Source: Deltaproteobacteria bacterium (lineage in GTDB: Bacteria; Desulfobacterota; Syntrophia; Syntrophales; Smithellaceae). From it: 40,180 nt of DNA. The stretch is taken from the NCBI GenBank assembly GCA_021372815.1, contig JAJFTS010000224.1:1-40180 (forward strand), given 5' to 3'. Made by a program: the position numbers and the translations under genes. A model generated the notes under the pieces. It saw only the letters and a program-made list of their open reading frames with translations. It searched no databases and was not told where the DNA came from. Of this stretch, positions 8,988 to 17,214 are shown piece after piece (position 1 is the first letter of the stretch; every line of letters starts with the position of its first letter).

Positions 8988-9465
8988 AATCTATTATCTC
9001 CACGGCACAAAGCCGCAATTCCGCATAGTGACAGAGCATATTGCTGAACCATCGCGGCTCGGATATTTCCATCTGCAGCCCGGAGACACCCGACATCGGC
9101 CCGAAATCCGGATCGATATTGTCACAGGATCCATTCAGCGTCGCGGCGTCATCAGTATCAAAAGCATCGCCGATCAACTCATTCACATTATCAAAATTGA
9201 TTTCGCTGTCGGACCCGTCCTGAAACCCTGTAAATCTGCGGATCACAAACACCCTCGCTTTTTCGACGCGGCGGCCCATCCCGTATCGTTTTGCGTTTTT
9301 ATCCAGAGAAAACATACAGCCGTTAATTCTGCCGTCAGCATCCTTGAACAGCTCCGTGAATTTAGTATCCATATTGGAAAACCGGAAGTGATCATGCACG
9401 ACGCCGATGCCGTCCACGCCGCTCAAAATAACTTTGATTTGTTCTCTGATATTTTGTAGACTCAT
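8986..9465 (-). CDS. Probable tail terminator / completion protein
   Basis: A 159-residue protein (MSLQNIREQIKVIL..) placed directly after the gp10-like connector and before the tail tube gene, the slot of tail terminator proteins. It contains alternating strand-helix sequence and no membrane segment. Its start overlaps the stop of the upstream gene by four bases (ATGA), indicating coupling. The function is inferred from order and size only; no named family is certain. Confidence 0.55.
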   Translation of the reverse strand: MSLQNIREQIKVILSGVDGIGVVHDHFRFSNMDTKFTELFKDADGRINGCMFSLDKNAKRYGMGRRVEKARVFVIRRFTGFQDGSDSEINFDNVNELIGDAFDTDDAATLNGSCDNIDPDFGPMSGVSGLQMEISEPRWFSNMLCHYAELRLCAVEIID

Positions 9466-9953
9466 GCGTTCACCTGTTTAACTATGTCCATAGGGATTGC
9501 CTCCAGGATCCGGATCACTTCCGCCTCGTTTTCATCGAAACCTTTTTCGAACATTTCCGCACCTTTGGTGCCGCGCTTAGAAATCGCACGCGCAATTAAA
9601 AATGCGACTGATTTGGAATCCTTGCCGACGATTCCCAGTTTTCTTTCCACCCAGTGCTGTATCGGTTTGACGGGCGGAAAATGCGGATTCGTGCCCATCT
9701 CCACGGCCTCGCCGTACTTCGCCGGCGATCCCAAAATTCCGGAAACAGCCACACCCGATATCTGCACTTTCGGGAAGATCGTATCGCGTAAATGAATGGG
9801 GCCCGCGCCGACCGGAGTGAACAATTTCACTGCTCGCTCTAAAAGCAGCAAGGCCTGCGTTATCCGGCCTTTACGCGCCTGCTGCGACGCCTCCGGATAT
9901 TTCCGCGTCAGTTCTTTCAGCCCGTCAAGATTTGCGATTATTTTTGCTTCCAT
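9462..9953 (-). CDS. HK97 gp10-like head-tail joining protein
   Basis: A 163-residue protein with the features of the HK97 gp10 family. An N-terminal helix (MEAKIIANLDGLKELTRK) is followed by ALLLLERAVKLFTPVGAGPIHLRDTIF, a TPVGxGxLRxS-like core, and a conserved Y-G-x-A-V-E-M-G-T turn (near residues 80-88). These proteins belong to the head-tail joining apparatus. The start codon sits directly behind leader repeat copy A, whose TAAGGCTCACT supplies the ribosome binding site. Confidence 0.8.
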   Translation of the reverse strand: MEAKIIANLDGLKELTRKYPEASQQARKGRITQALLLLERAVKLFTPVGAGPIHLRDTIFPKVQISGVAVSGILGSPAKYGEAVEMGTNPHFPPVKPIQHWVERKLGIVGKDSKSVAFLIARAISKRGTKGAEMFEKGFDENEAEVIRILEAIPMDIVKQVNA

Positions 9954-10035
9954 AGTGAGCCTTAATGAGCCTTGCCCGATTCATCGGGCTTAGAGCGAAT
10001 TATCCCAGCACCTTTAGGTGCGCGGGATTGGTACC
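9954..10035 (-). repeat. Dual-hairpin leader repeat, copy A
   Basis: On the minus strand: ATCCC, hairpin GCACCT/AGGTGC, the conserved linker GGGATAATTCGCTCTAA, hairpin GCCCGAT/ATCGGGC, then AAGGCTCATT followed by a second AAGGCTCACT that abuts the ATG at 9953. The ribosome binding box is doubled in this copy. It fills the space between two structural genes. Confidence 0.85.
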
Positions 10036-10037
10036 TC

Positions 10038-11531
10038 TTATCTGAATCTCTTCGGATGCGTCATTGCGTCATATCCGTGACTCGTCTTAACGTCCTGATC
10101 CTTTGTCACACTGGCCGCGCCGACATTATTGCCATCTTTCACGCCCATGTGATTTTTATATTCCGCGCGGTAGGCCCGGCCGCGTGCCGCATATTCCGAA
10201 GCCTTGCTCTTATGGTCCACGCTGTCGGCCATGATCGTGCTGTCGGATGTTTGAGCGTAGTATGTGGCCAGCATATCGCAATAATAAGCCGCCGCCAGCA
10301 ACTGCACCGCGCCCTCATCAATCAGCGGAATCGTGCAGGCCTCGTCTGTGCAGCGATGCATCGCCGTATAGACCACGCGGAAATCCTCCGTCGTCGCTGG
10401 CTTGTTATCCGTGAACCGCAGATATTTTCCGGTCGGCTTTTGATATATTTTCCAGTCGTCTTCCTGGAGGATGTTTGCGCCTTCCTCGTCGTCATCATCC
10501 ACCGGATATTCCACCGACTTGATCACCGAGAATCCATCTATGAAATCAGCCAGCAGCGTGATCAGATAATCCGCGCTGCCCGTGCCGTCCTCATCCTCCG
10601 CCACCAGGCGCGGACGTAAAGCAGAATACGATTGCAGAGCTTTGTTAATGGCAAAAATCTTTTCCGTTTCACCCAGCGGCAAATTTCCGCTGACGAGCGC
10701 CGTAATCGCATCGATGTAATCCTGCTTGATGGAATTGGAAATAACCGGCCAGGAGATTGTCCCGGTAACACCGGTGAGCGTCCTGGACGCATAAGCCCAA
10801 ACCGCCGCGGCATTTTCTGAAGTGGTGGGTGCAGCCGCCGCCGAGACCTTGCCATCCACATTATCCGTAAGGAGTTTGCCGATTGACCCGGTTGTTAAGA
10901 TGGCGCTGGTGAGAGAATTCCAAACCGCCGCCGCGACACTGGAGACCAGCGTGCCAAAGGAGGTCAGCGTGCGGGTGCCGACCGCCCACACCGCTGCCGG
11001 TACAGCCTGAATATATCCAATGATCGTAGCCTGATTCTCTGCCGTGGCCAGGCCGTTCTGAATCGTCGCAACGTCCTCCAGATCGGTCAGTTTTGGATAG
11101 GCGGCGGTTAATGTCATTGCGTCGCCCGCCTGCGCCGCTGTTTTTGCTTTGTCGTAGGCGCTGGTCAGCGCGAAATTTATTTTATCGTCAGACGTTTTGA
11201 CGTTGACATTTATAACTTCCAGGTCCGACCTGATTTCTATGCTGCCGCTGCCGATAACGATATCGCTGGCCGGAGCGGGAGAGGCGCCGGTCTGCCGGTA
11301 AACCACGATAGAATAATTGCCGTCGTCCCATGCGGCGCGGGATTCGGAGAGCTCATACATTCCTTTTATAACCGCGTCCTCTGCCAGCGAGATATAAGGA
11401 TCTGCTGGACCGGAAGCGAATGCTCCATCTGCGTCATTCAGTAAGTATCCGTCAGCGTCGCGGCGAATAATGCAGTACAGCGTCAGGCCGGTTGTATTCC
11501 AGAAATGGGTTATCTTCTTAATGTTTGCCAT
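10038..11531 (-). CDS. Virion structural protein, possible connector with fibre-like N-terminus
   Basis: A 497-residue protein. The N-terminal ~110 residues resemble the beta-rich head of tail or baseplate fibres. Residues about 150-260 are Ala/Thr-rich with repeated AAVWA(V/Y)xxRTLT motifs, a pattern seen in fibre and spacer proteins of Mu-like phages. The C-terminal ~230 residues are helical (LLAAAYYCDMLATYYAQ) and resemble small head-tail connector proteins. A fusion of a spacer with a connector would fit its place just before the gp10-like gene. The two-part reading is inference; structural role is likely from context. Confidence 0.55.
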   Translation of the reverse strand: MANIKKITHFWNTTGLTLYCIIRRDADGYLLNDADGAFASGPADPYISLAEDAVIKGMYELSESRAAWDDGNYSIVVYRQTGASPAPASDIVIGSGSIEIRSDLEVINVNVKTSDDKINFALTSAYDKAKTAAQAGDAMTLTAAYPKLTDLEDVATIQNGLATAENQATIIGYIQAVPAAVWAVGTRTLTSFGTLVSSVAAAVWNSLTSAILTTGSIGKLLTDNVDGKVSAAAAPTTSENAAAVWAYASRTLTGVTGTISWPVISNSIKQDYIDAITALVSGNLPLGETEKIFAINKALQSYSALRPRLVAEDEDGTGSADYLITLLADFIDGFSVIKSVEYPVDDDDEEGANILQEDDWKIYQKPTGKYLRFTDNKPATTEDFRVVYTAMHRCTDEACTIPLIDEGAVQLLAAAYYCDMLATYYAQTSDSTIMADSVDHKSKASEYAARGRAYRAEYKNHMGVKDGNNVGAASVTKDQDVKTSHGYDAMTHPKRFR

Positions 11532-11540
11532 AATAGCTCC

Positions 11541-11957
11541 TTACAATCCCAGTTTTGCCTTTTCTGATTGTCCCCAGGCCCGGCATTCCTCGGCGTATGC
11601 GTTGTATGCCGCCGTCTCTTCGCTCGGCCCGATTCGCAGCATTTTAATTTCATCGTTGACGCTGTATTTTTCGCGGATCATATTGACCACGCGCTCATTA
11701 ATCAGCGCGATATGCGGCGATGCTTTTTTAATGGCGTCGGCCAGATCGGTTGTCAGTTCCATGCGCTCAACGGTAATATTTCCGGACTGGTCGGGAAGTT
11801 CAATTCCTTCCGGAACGCTGACATATACATAACCATCCGGCAGTGTGCACAATTCGACTATCCTGTCCTCTGTGGCCAGCAGATTATAATCCGGCTCACG
11901 CAGGCAGTGCGTCGTAATATCGTCGATAATTTTTTGGTATCTGAAGATCGATGCCAT
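11541..11957 (-). CDS. Phage protein of unknown function (138 aa)
   Basis: A 138-residue soluble protein (MASIFRYQKIIDDI..) ending in an aromatic, charged helix (AYAEECRAWGQSEKAKLGL). An AAGGAGAA site lies 9 bases before the ATG. The gene start lies inside the 3' end of the reverse transcriptase gene: 62 bases are read in two frames. It is probably a structural or assembly gene that preceded the retroelement here. No family is recognised. Confidence 0.65.
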   Translation of the reverse strand: MASIFRYQKIIDDITTHCLREPDYNLLATEDRIVELCTLPDGYVYVSVPEGIELPDQSGNITVERMELTTDLADAIKKASPHIALINERVVNMIREKYSVNDEIKMLRIGPSEETAAYNAYAEECRAWGQSEKAKLGL

Positions 11958-12912
11958 CTGATATTTTCTCCTTGATTATTTTGAGCATGTAAAACAGCGA
12001 CCAGGTATTGCAGGCGTGTCCCAGCAGAGAATTGACCGATTCCTGCTTTCCGGCTCTGACCATTCTGCGGAACTTGCAGAGACTGTATTTCCGGATAAAT
12101 ATGCGTGACCGCCACATCCTGTATCCACAAAAATTAACGCCCTTGCGGACTTTGGCGATAGTGCTTCGCGACAGCCCCAGGCCGAGCTTTGTCTGCAAAA
12201 ACCCAATGACCTTCTCGCGCAGATCTAAACATTTTCCCCTGGACAAGCCGATCAGTAGAAAATCATCGACATAACGGACGTAATGCCTGATTCTCAGGAC
12301 GCGCTTGATAAAATGATCGACCGGATTAAGGTAGATCAGCGCGTAAATCTGGCTCAGCAGATTACCGATTGGAATTCCCAGTGGTGCGTCCATATGTGCA
12401 AACATCATCATGATGTCGACCAGGCGTTCATCTTTGATCTTTTTTTCAATAAGCTTGCGCAACGCGGCGCGGTCGATGGAATAAAAGAATTTCCGGATAT
12501 CCATTTTTAATACATATTCATCGCCGGAATGTTTCTGCATTGCCCGACGTGCGTAGGCGGCCGCTTTGTGCGTTCCGTATCCGATGCGGCACGCAAAGGA
12601 CTGATCGATAAAGGATCTGTCGAATATGTCGTAGATGATGCGGTAAATGGCGTGCTGAACAACAACATCCCGGAAGCTGGGCGCGTGGATAATGCGCCTC
12701 TTTGGTTCTGTCACGACGAACTCATGATACGGATCCGGGCGATACGTCCCCGCGTGCAGTGCTTCATGCAGATATCTCAGATTTGATCCGATCTGCCGGT
12801 CAAACTCAAAGCATGCACTGTGCGTTCTTTTTCCGCGCCTGGCATCGAGATAAGCCTGGTAAAGATTTTCCATGCTGAAAGCTTTCTCGAATAAATTTCC
12901 GTATCGTTTCAT
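11896..12912 (-). CDS. DGR reverse transcriptase
   Basis: A 338-residue reverse transcriptase of the diversity-generating retroelement type. From the chosen start it shows MDIRKFFYSID (137-147, first catalytic Asp), the group-specific GIPIGNLLSQ (179-188) and the catalytic YVDD (214-217), followed by a short thumb. It lacks the maturase and endonuclease domains of group II introns. The ATG at 12912 is preferred over an upstream TTG because an AGAGGGACAGG site precedes it. It copies the TR transcript with errors at adenines; the cDNA then replaces VR in the variable protein gene. TR begins 128 bases upstream, with Avd and the variable protein beyond, the standard cassette order. Confidence 0.97.
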   Translation of the reverse strand: MKRYGNLFEKAFSMENLYQAYLDARRGKRTHSACFEFDRQIGSNLRYLHEALHAGTYRPDPYHEFVVTEPKRRIIHAPSFRDVVVQHAIYRIIYDIFDRSFIDQSFACRIGYGTHKAAAYARRAMQKHSGDEYVLKMDIRKFFYSIDRAALRKLIEKKIKDERLVDIMMMFAHMDAPLGIPIGNLLSQIYALIYLNPVDHFIKRVLRIRHYVRYVDDFLLIGLSRGKCLDLREKVIGFLQTKLGLGLSRSTIAKVRKGVNFCGYRMWRSRIFIRKYSLCKFRRMVRAGKQESVNSLLGHACNTWSLFYMLKIIKEKISDGIDLQIPKNYRRYYDALPA

Positions 12913-12948
12913 TTTCCTGTCCCTCTGGTTTTCGGTTTTCCTACTCAA

Positions 12949-13169
12949 AAGAGGCCTGCCGTCAGATTTCGCTTAAAGCCGGATGGCATATCCCTGTTGC
13001 TCCACTATCCCCGTTCGAGGTTTGAGGTTTGAGCAGTAGTCAAGGCGGAACCCCACATTGTTGTTCGAGTTGGCGCGGTTGTTGTTCCAATTGACACCCC
13101 ACACGCCCGCATTCGATCCGTTGTTCCAGTTGTAAGACACGATCAGACACATTTTAATATGTCACCCGT
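12949..13169. other. Non-coding DGR spacer carrying the TR RNA
   Basis: The 221 bases between avd and the reverse transcriptase gene hold TR (13041-13151) and about 90 bases between TR and the reverse transcriptase. In studied DGRs this whole stretch is transcribed as the structured template RNA needed for cDNA priming. No separate promoter was identified. Confidence 0.75.
13041..13151 (-). repeat. DGR template repeat (TR)
   Basis: A non-coding 111-base copy of the variable region, between avd and the reverse transcriptase gene. On the coding strand it is rich in AAC/AAT codons (it would read CLIVSYNWNNGSNAGVWG..). It has 27 adenines, 16 of which differ in VR, whereas all 84 other bases are identical. 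Homology ends exactly where both copies share GTGGGGTTCCGCCTTG at the 3' side, the probable homing-initiation region. Confidence 0.97.
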
Positions 13170-13571
13170 TTACCATTGCTTCGATTCTTTAATTTTCTGT
13201 ATCCAGCCGCCGATCATTCTTCCCAGTTCATCCACCATCGCGCTGATCGCCATGAATCTGTGGCCGCCCGTATCGCCGTTTAAATGCTCAATCGCCTTGC
13301 CGGACGTGAACGCAAAATATCCGAGTTCGTGGGCAAGGCACAACTGCATCCTTAACTTTTCGTGCGTGATATCCAGTTCCGTTAATGTTGTTTTCTTAAA
13401 ATATCTTTTCTGCGCTTCTGAAATGAGATCGTAAAGCTCATAGGCCGTATTCCTGATCCTGTTGGCCAGGGCGTACTTTTCGTGGCGCGGAAAATGATTC
13501 AAATAAATGTTCAGCAATTTAACAAACTCCATATACTTTCTGTTCAATTGCGCTTCGCTGTCTCTTCCCAT
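13170..13571 (-). CDS. avd: Accessory variability determinant (Avd)
   Basis: A 133-residue, all-helical, basic protein (..RKYMEFVKLLNIYLNHFPRHEKY..) matching the four-helix-bundle Avd/S23-like family of diversity-generating retroelements. Avd forms a pentamer, binds the reverse transcriptase and the template RNA, and is essential for mutagenic copying. It lies between the variable protein gene and TR, exactly as in the Bordetella phage BPP-1 cassette. The final IGGWIQKIKESKQW is compatible with the last helix. The start is MGRDSEAQ; no better one is seen. Confidence 0.92.
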   Translation of the reverse strand: MGRDSEAQLNRKYMEFVKLLNIYLNHFPRHEKYALANRIRNTAYELYDLISEAQKRYFKKTTLTELDITHEKLRMQLCLAHELGYFAFTSGKAIEHLNGDTGGHRFMAISAMVDELGRMIGGWIQKIKESKQW

Positions 13572-13597
13572 TTAAACAAGCCCTCGCTATCGCTCGG

Positions 13598-15514
13598 TCA
13601 TACAGGGTAACAGGCAAGGCGGAACCCCACATAGTTGTGCGAGCCGGCGCGGGTGTGGTGCCAAAGGACACCCCACACGCCCGCATACGAGCCGTAGTAC
13701 CAGTAGGAAGACACGAGCAGACACAGCTCGTTCACTACGTATTGATAAAAATAATCCTTGCCGAACAGGTTTGTTCCGGTCGCGTCCACGCCTGTGCCGC
13801 TCAGAGGGAATCCCATTCCGGTCAGCAGCCAGCCCGCGCCGCTTACAGCCCCCGACAAAACTTGATTTGTTCCTGATCCCATTCGCATTGCATAGCCGTA
13901 ACCGGATTTAAAAGGCGGAACGAAGGAATCCATCATGGCGGCTATTCCGGTCGCTCCCCAGTGGTCGGTCGCTCCGGTGTTTCCGGATGTGAAATTCTTC
14001 ATGGCCGTAGCTTTTTTTGCCGCGTAAAACGTGCCCTTCAGTACAGTTCCGCCGGACGCCCACGCGCTGAGCGATGAGCTGTCCAGCACGATTGTGAATT
14101 TATTATCGGCGGTAACCGTGACCTGCCAGATTTTATCGTTAATGGCTGTCGCCAGCGTTCCCGCGGCTATCGACCCGATTCCAACAAAATCGCCCGTGGT
14201 TAATCCGTGATTGCCGGATGTGGTTATTTCGCACGGGTTGGCGTTGCTGATCGCGCTGATCGAAACACTTGAGCCGATAGAAGTTGCGCCGATAGATATT
14301 TCGTACATGAGCCCGTTCAAGTCGGCCACGCCGCAATTCTGGCCGTTGTGCGTTGTTTTCGCAAACGTAATACCCGAACCGGTCCGGCCGCAATTGCTGT
14401 ATCCATCGGACGCGTAGGTGACGGTTGAATCGTCGCTGTCCTTAAGGGCACCACTGTTGCAGCCTTTGGGGTAGTTGTATGTGGTGTTATACCACGCACA
14501 ATATGTATCATTCTGGCAGGCCTGGCCGTGGGCCAGAGAGAGCTCCGCCAAAGCCGCATGGGCAAACTGCGACTTGCAGAAAAATATTGAATTGGGATTA
14601 ACCGCGCCGTCCACTCCGTCTCTGCGGTGGGCCAGGTCCACGGCGGAATAATAATAATTTACCCCGCCAGTCAGGCCGGAAAATGGATTATGCGCCGATG
14701 ATGATGACAGCGGCTTACTATTCGGCAACGACGACGCGATGTAGCCGGCGCCCCAGGCGTTTTTGCTACACATATACTTATCGACGAAAAACCCGATCTG
14801 CTCGGAGCCGCCATCATAAAATGCGCGATGCATGGCGAAACCGTCCGCGTTGGCCAGCGCTTCGGTCGCGTAGGATTCGGTCCCGCGAACCTCGACGGAA
14901 TTCTTGGTATAAGCGACCAGCGTTTTGTTGAATTCGTAATTCGCGCCGAAGCCTTTCGTTGTATCGCCGAGGCTGGTAAATGTTGAGTATGCGGATGAAT
15001 CGACGCCGATCGTATAATTATCGTCATCGATTTTAGTTACGGTATAAAATAATCCGTTTAGCTGCGTCATGCCGCCGACATTGCAGATAAATATTACATC
15101 GCCATTGACATATCCGTGCGCCACCTGCGTAATCTGGCACGGATTGGCTTTTGTTGCTGCTGTGATCTGGTTGGCTGCCCAGGTGTGACGGCGGCTGTAG
15201 AATTTCGGGACAAAGACCATGATGGACCCGTCCGTAAATTTGTAATTGCCGAAATTATCGTGGCCGGGAACATTGTATCCGGGCAGAGGCGTAAAACCTG
15301 CCGGAAGATTGGCGGCAGGACATACACCGCAACCCGCGCCAGGCGTGGCCGGTAGCTGAATCCGTCCGGGAATGGCAAACGGCGTGACATAACTAAGATT
15401 ACCAGACGCATCAGACTGAAGAATCGCGCCTTCACTTGCGCCCGTCGTCACTTTGAGCGTTGTCGCCTCTATCGGTTCTTTTGAATGTCCTGCGCCTACG
15501 GATTTTGTTTTCAT
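13598..15514 (-). CDS. DGR variable protein (C-type-lectin-fold receptor-binding candidate)
   Basis: A 638-residue protein whose last ~38 codons (about 597-634) are the variable repeat. The C-terminal domain (from about residue 515) has features of DGR C-type lectin folds: an FYAAKKATAMKNF..DHWGATGIAAMMDSF region, GYGYAMRMG, and the closing GVWGVLW..VGFRLA framework. Upstream are two beta-rich repeats (about 120-180 and 420-490), both starting NPC(Q/E)IT and resembling the FCCH-type modules of phage tail proteins. No signal peptide. It overlaps the upstream fibre gene by four bases (ATGA). Variable sites encode Tyr, His, Leu, Thr, Gly and Ser where TR encodes Asn, Tyr or Ile. It probably binds a host surface ligand; the ligand is unknown. 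Confidence 0.93.
   Translation of the reverse strand: MKTKSVGAGHSKEPIEATTLKVTTGASEGAILQSDASGNLSYVTPFAIPGRIQLPATPGAGCGVCPAANLPAGFTPLPGYNVPGHDNFGNYKFTDGSIMVFVPKFYSRRHTWAANQITAATKANPCQITQVAHGYVNGDVIFICNVGGMTQLNGLFYTVTKIDDDNYTIGVDSSAYSTFTSLGDTTKGFGANYEFNKTLVAYTKNSVEVRGTESYATEALANADGFAMHRAFYDGGSEQIGFFVDKYMCSKNAWGAGYIASSLPNSKPLSSSSAHNPFSGLTGGVNYYYSAVDLAHRRDGVDGAVNPNSIFFCKSQFAHAALAELSLAHGQACQNDTYCAWYNTTYNYPKGCNSGALKDSDDSTVTYASDGYSNCGRTGSGITFAKTTHNGQNCGVADLNGLMYEISIGATSIGSSVSISAISNANPCEITTSGNHGLTTGDFVGIGSIAAGTLATAINDKIWQVTVTADNKFTIVLDSSSLSAWASGGTVLKGTFYAAKKATAMKNFTSGNTGATDHWGATGIAAMMDSFVPPFKSGYGYAMRMGSGTNQVLSGAVSGAGWLLTGMGFPLSGTGVDATGTNLFGKDYFYQYVVNELCLLVSSYWYYGSYAGVWGVLWHHTRAGSHNYVGFRLACYPV
13615..13725 (-). 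repeat. DGR variable repeat (VR)
   Basis: A 111-base repeat at the 3' end of the variable protein gene, aligned without gaps to TR at 13041-13151. All 16 differences fall on TR adenines of the coding strand; 13 amino acids change and one difference is silent. The unaltered 3' GC-rich end (GTGGGGTTCCGCCTTG) is shared with TR. The stop codon lies 15 bases downstream of VR. Confidence 0.97.
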
Positions 15515-16551
15515 TTCCTCACCATTACTTTTTTGCCGGCCGCTGGAGTTGAACCAATTTGAATCAATGCCCCGGCAGTGCCGTACTCATAGCCGTAACC
15601 GTCGCTCCCGATAACGGCATTATCAACCGAAACACCATCTAACCCATGCTGTTTCCAAGGGGAGTTATACGCAACTTTTGAAACTACAGATTCAGATTCG
15701 ACCCCGGATGGTACATTTGCATGATGATCGTCGTCTTCATGTATATTTACTATATTTAATGTAACGTTCTGCATGTGGAGAGTAGGAGTTTCACAACTCT
15801 CAAATAAATCAGCCCCTCCTCCAGAGTTCTGAATTTCCAACTTCACTTTATTAAATTTTATTACTCCGCCGTTCCAATCTTCAATTAGACGGCGGCTCCA
15901 TGATATGGAGCTGTCGACAACAATGGCAATATTATCCATGTAGAATTTTGTTAAATCTTCCAGCGTTTCCATTCCGCTGCGGCCAGAGAAACCGCTTTTA
16001 ATTGTGACCACAGGAGAACCGACGCCGATAATATAGGCGTCCTGCCTGAAATAAGAACCCTCAACAAGATCAAAGTCATCATAGACGACATACGCACAGG
16101 GAACTTCCAGCGCATTAACGTATTCAGCCGCCTCATAAAAACTCGGGAATTCTTTTCCGTTTCCAATTGTCTTAATTAATCCTGTCCAGGGGACACCTTC
16201 TATCGCAACCGTTCCCGGAAAGGTTACCGGAATAAATGCCGGAGTAACCAGATCGATCGTCTCTCCGTAAAAAAACTCCATCGTAGTTCCGTCGACTGCC
16301 AAAGCCGCTGCTCTATAAGCAGTATTTTGTTTCAAGCGAACTTTATAAGAGTATGAAACATCAGTATCAATATCAGACATAAAGGGAACAACAGTTACTC
16401 CGCTTTCGCCATAACGCGGATCACCGGAGTTACCCTCCAAATAGACAAACCCGTAAGCATATAAAGCATGATCTTTCGATGCCACTACACCGTTAAGCGT
16501 TGCCACATATGCGCTTAGGTCAGTTATTGGATTGGTGTTTACTTCGTTCAT
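15511..16551 (-). CDS. Fibre-like / beta-helix structural protein
   Basis: A 346-residue protein ending GKKVMVRK. After a beta-rich N-terminal ~110 residues comes a pectate-lyase-like stretch (about 125-300) with periodic short strands (..VVYDDFDLVEGSYFRQDAYIIGVGSPVVTI..), suggesting a right-handed beta-helix as in fibres and spikes. It is more AT-rich than its neighbours, consistent with recent exchange. It overlaps the variable protein start by four bases, so the two are probably made together; it could be the stalk or adaptor that carries the variable domain. The fold is inferred from pattern, not proven. Confidence 0.6.
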   Translation of the reverse strand: MNEVNTNPITDLSAYVATLNGVVASKDHALYAYGFVYLEGNSGDPRYGESGVTVVPFMSDIDTDVSYSYKVRLKQNTAYRAAALAVDGTTMEFFYGETIDLVTPAFIPVTFPGTVAIEGVPWTGLIKTIGNGKEFPSFYEAAEYVNALEVPCAYVVYDDFDLVEGSYFRQDAYIIGVGSPVVTIKSGFSGRSGMETLEDLTKFYMDNIAIVVDSSISWSRRLIEDWNGGVIKFNKVKLEIQNSGGGADLFESCETPTLHMQNVTLNIVNIHEDDDHHANVPSGVESESVVSKVAYNSPWKQHGLDGVSVDNAVIGSDGYGYEYGTAGALIQIGSTPAAGKKVMVRK

Positions 16552-16585
16552 TTTTGATCCTTCATCAATACCGCTTCGGCGGTTT

Positions 16586-17092
16586 TCAATTCTTAAAAAC
16601 TCCCGTCACGGAAAACGTGAAAGAAGTCCCGCCCACGGTGTAATAAATCCGCACGTAATTCCCGAAATTGGTTATGGCCTGGCGGTACTGGCCGGTCGCC
16701 GTGATCTGCGAGACGGTCGTATGCGTGTACCAGGTCACATTGTCCGGGGAACTCTGCACGATAATGTCCAAAGTCGAGACGCTGGCCTCGGCGGTAACAT
16801 CGATAAAGATCTGCCCTTCGCTGTAGGAGCTGACATCGTAAGCGGAAGTCTGTGAAGTTGCGGCAGTTTTCAGCCCGGAAGACTGAAAACTTATCACCCT
16901 GGTCTTATGGTCTTGCGCCCAAACTGGAGAAAACAGGGTCAGAACAAGCACCAGAATGGCCAAAAAAACGGCGACAGATGGCCGCTGTTGAATTTTTAGG
17001 CCTGCGGACGCTAAGTTGTCCGCCCAAGACCCCCAAAACGCCTTAAAAGCCATTTTAAGCCGTTTCTTTAGTTTTAAAAAGCTGGATTTCAT
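16586..17092 (-). CDS. Signal-peptide-bearing small protein (168 aa)
   Basis: The N-terminus is basic (MKSSFLKLKKRLK), then a hydrophobic core (about residues 40-57, VAVFLAILVLVLTLF) and SPVWA-QD, a plausible signal peptidase site near residue 60. The remaining ~108 residues are Ser/Thr-rich beta sequence (..SSPDNVTWYTHTTVSQITATGQYRQAI..) as in discoidin- or fibre-like domains. An AGGAGG site precedes the start. Export to the periplasm or membrane is unusual for a gene in the virion block. No family is recognised. Confidence 0.7.
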   Translation of the reverse strand: MKSSFLKLKKRLKMAFKAFWGSWADNLASAGLKIQQRPSVAVFLAILVLVLTLFSPVWAQDHKTRVISFQSSGLKTAATSQTSAYDVSSYSEGQIFIDVTAEASVSTLDIIVQSSPDNVTWYTHTTVSQITATGQYRQAITNFGNYVRIYYTVGGTSFTFSVTGVFKN

Positions 17093-17132
17093 GTTCTAAG
17101 CCTCCTTCGGGCCTGATTTTAAGTTTTCGCAA

Positions 17133-17189
17133 GCCATAAATTAGTTTATGGCCTCCGAAAACCGGCGGAGGCTATCCCGACCTCCGCCG
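17133..17189 (-). terminator. Two stem-loops between structural genes
   Basis: The first is GCCATAAA-TTAG-TTTATGGC (17133-17152); the second is CGGCGGAGG/CCTCCGCCG around a 9-base loop (17163-17189), followed on the minus strand by GTTTTC. The second could attenuate minus-strand transcription after the 304-residue gene, raising capsid-region over fibre-region expression. The T-run is short, so termination is uncertain. Confidence 0.4.
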
Positions 17190-17214
17190 TTCGCAAGGAG
17201 AAAAGATGGATCTG

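Noticed and set aside
11896..12912. Reverse transcriptase as group II intron or retron
   Set aside because: No maturase or endonuclease domain, no intron ends, no msr-msd; TR, VR and Avd and the GIPIGNLLSQ motif make it a DGR.
13572..13614. DGR hairpin (cruciform) downstream of VR
   Set aside because: The stretch has direct TCGCT repeats but no convincing inverted repeat with a tetraloop.
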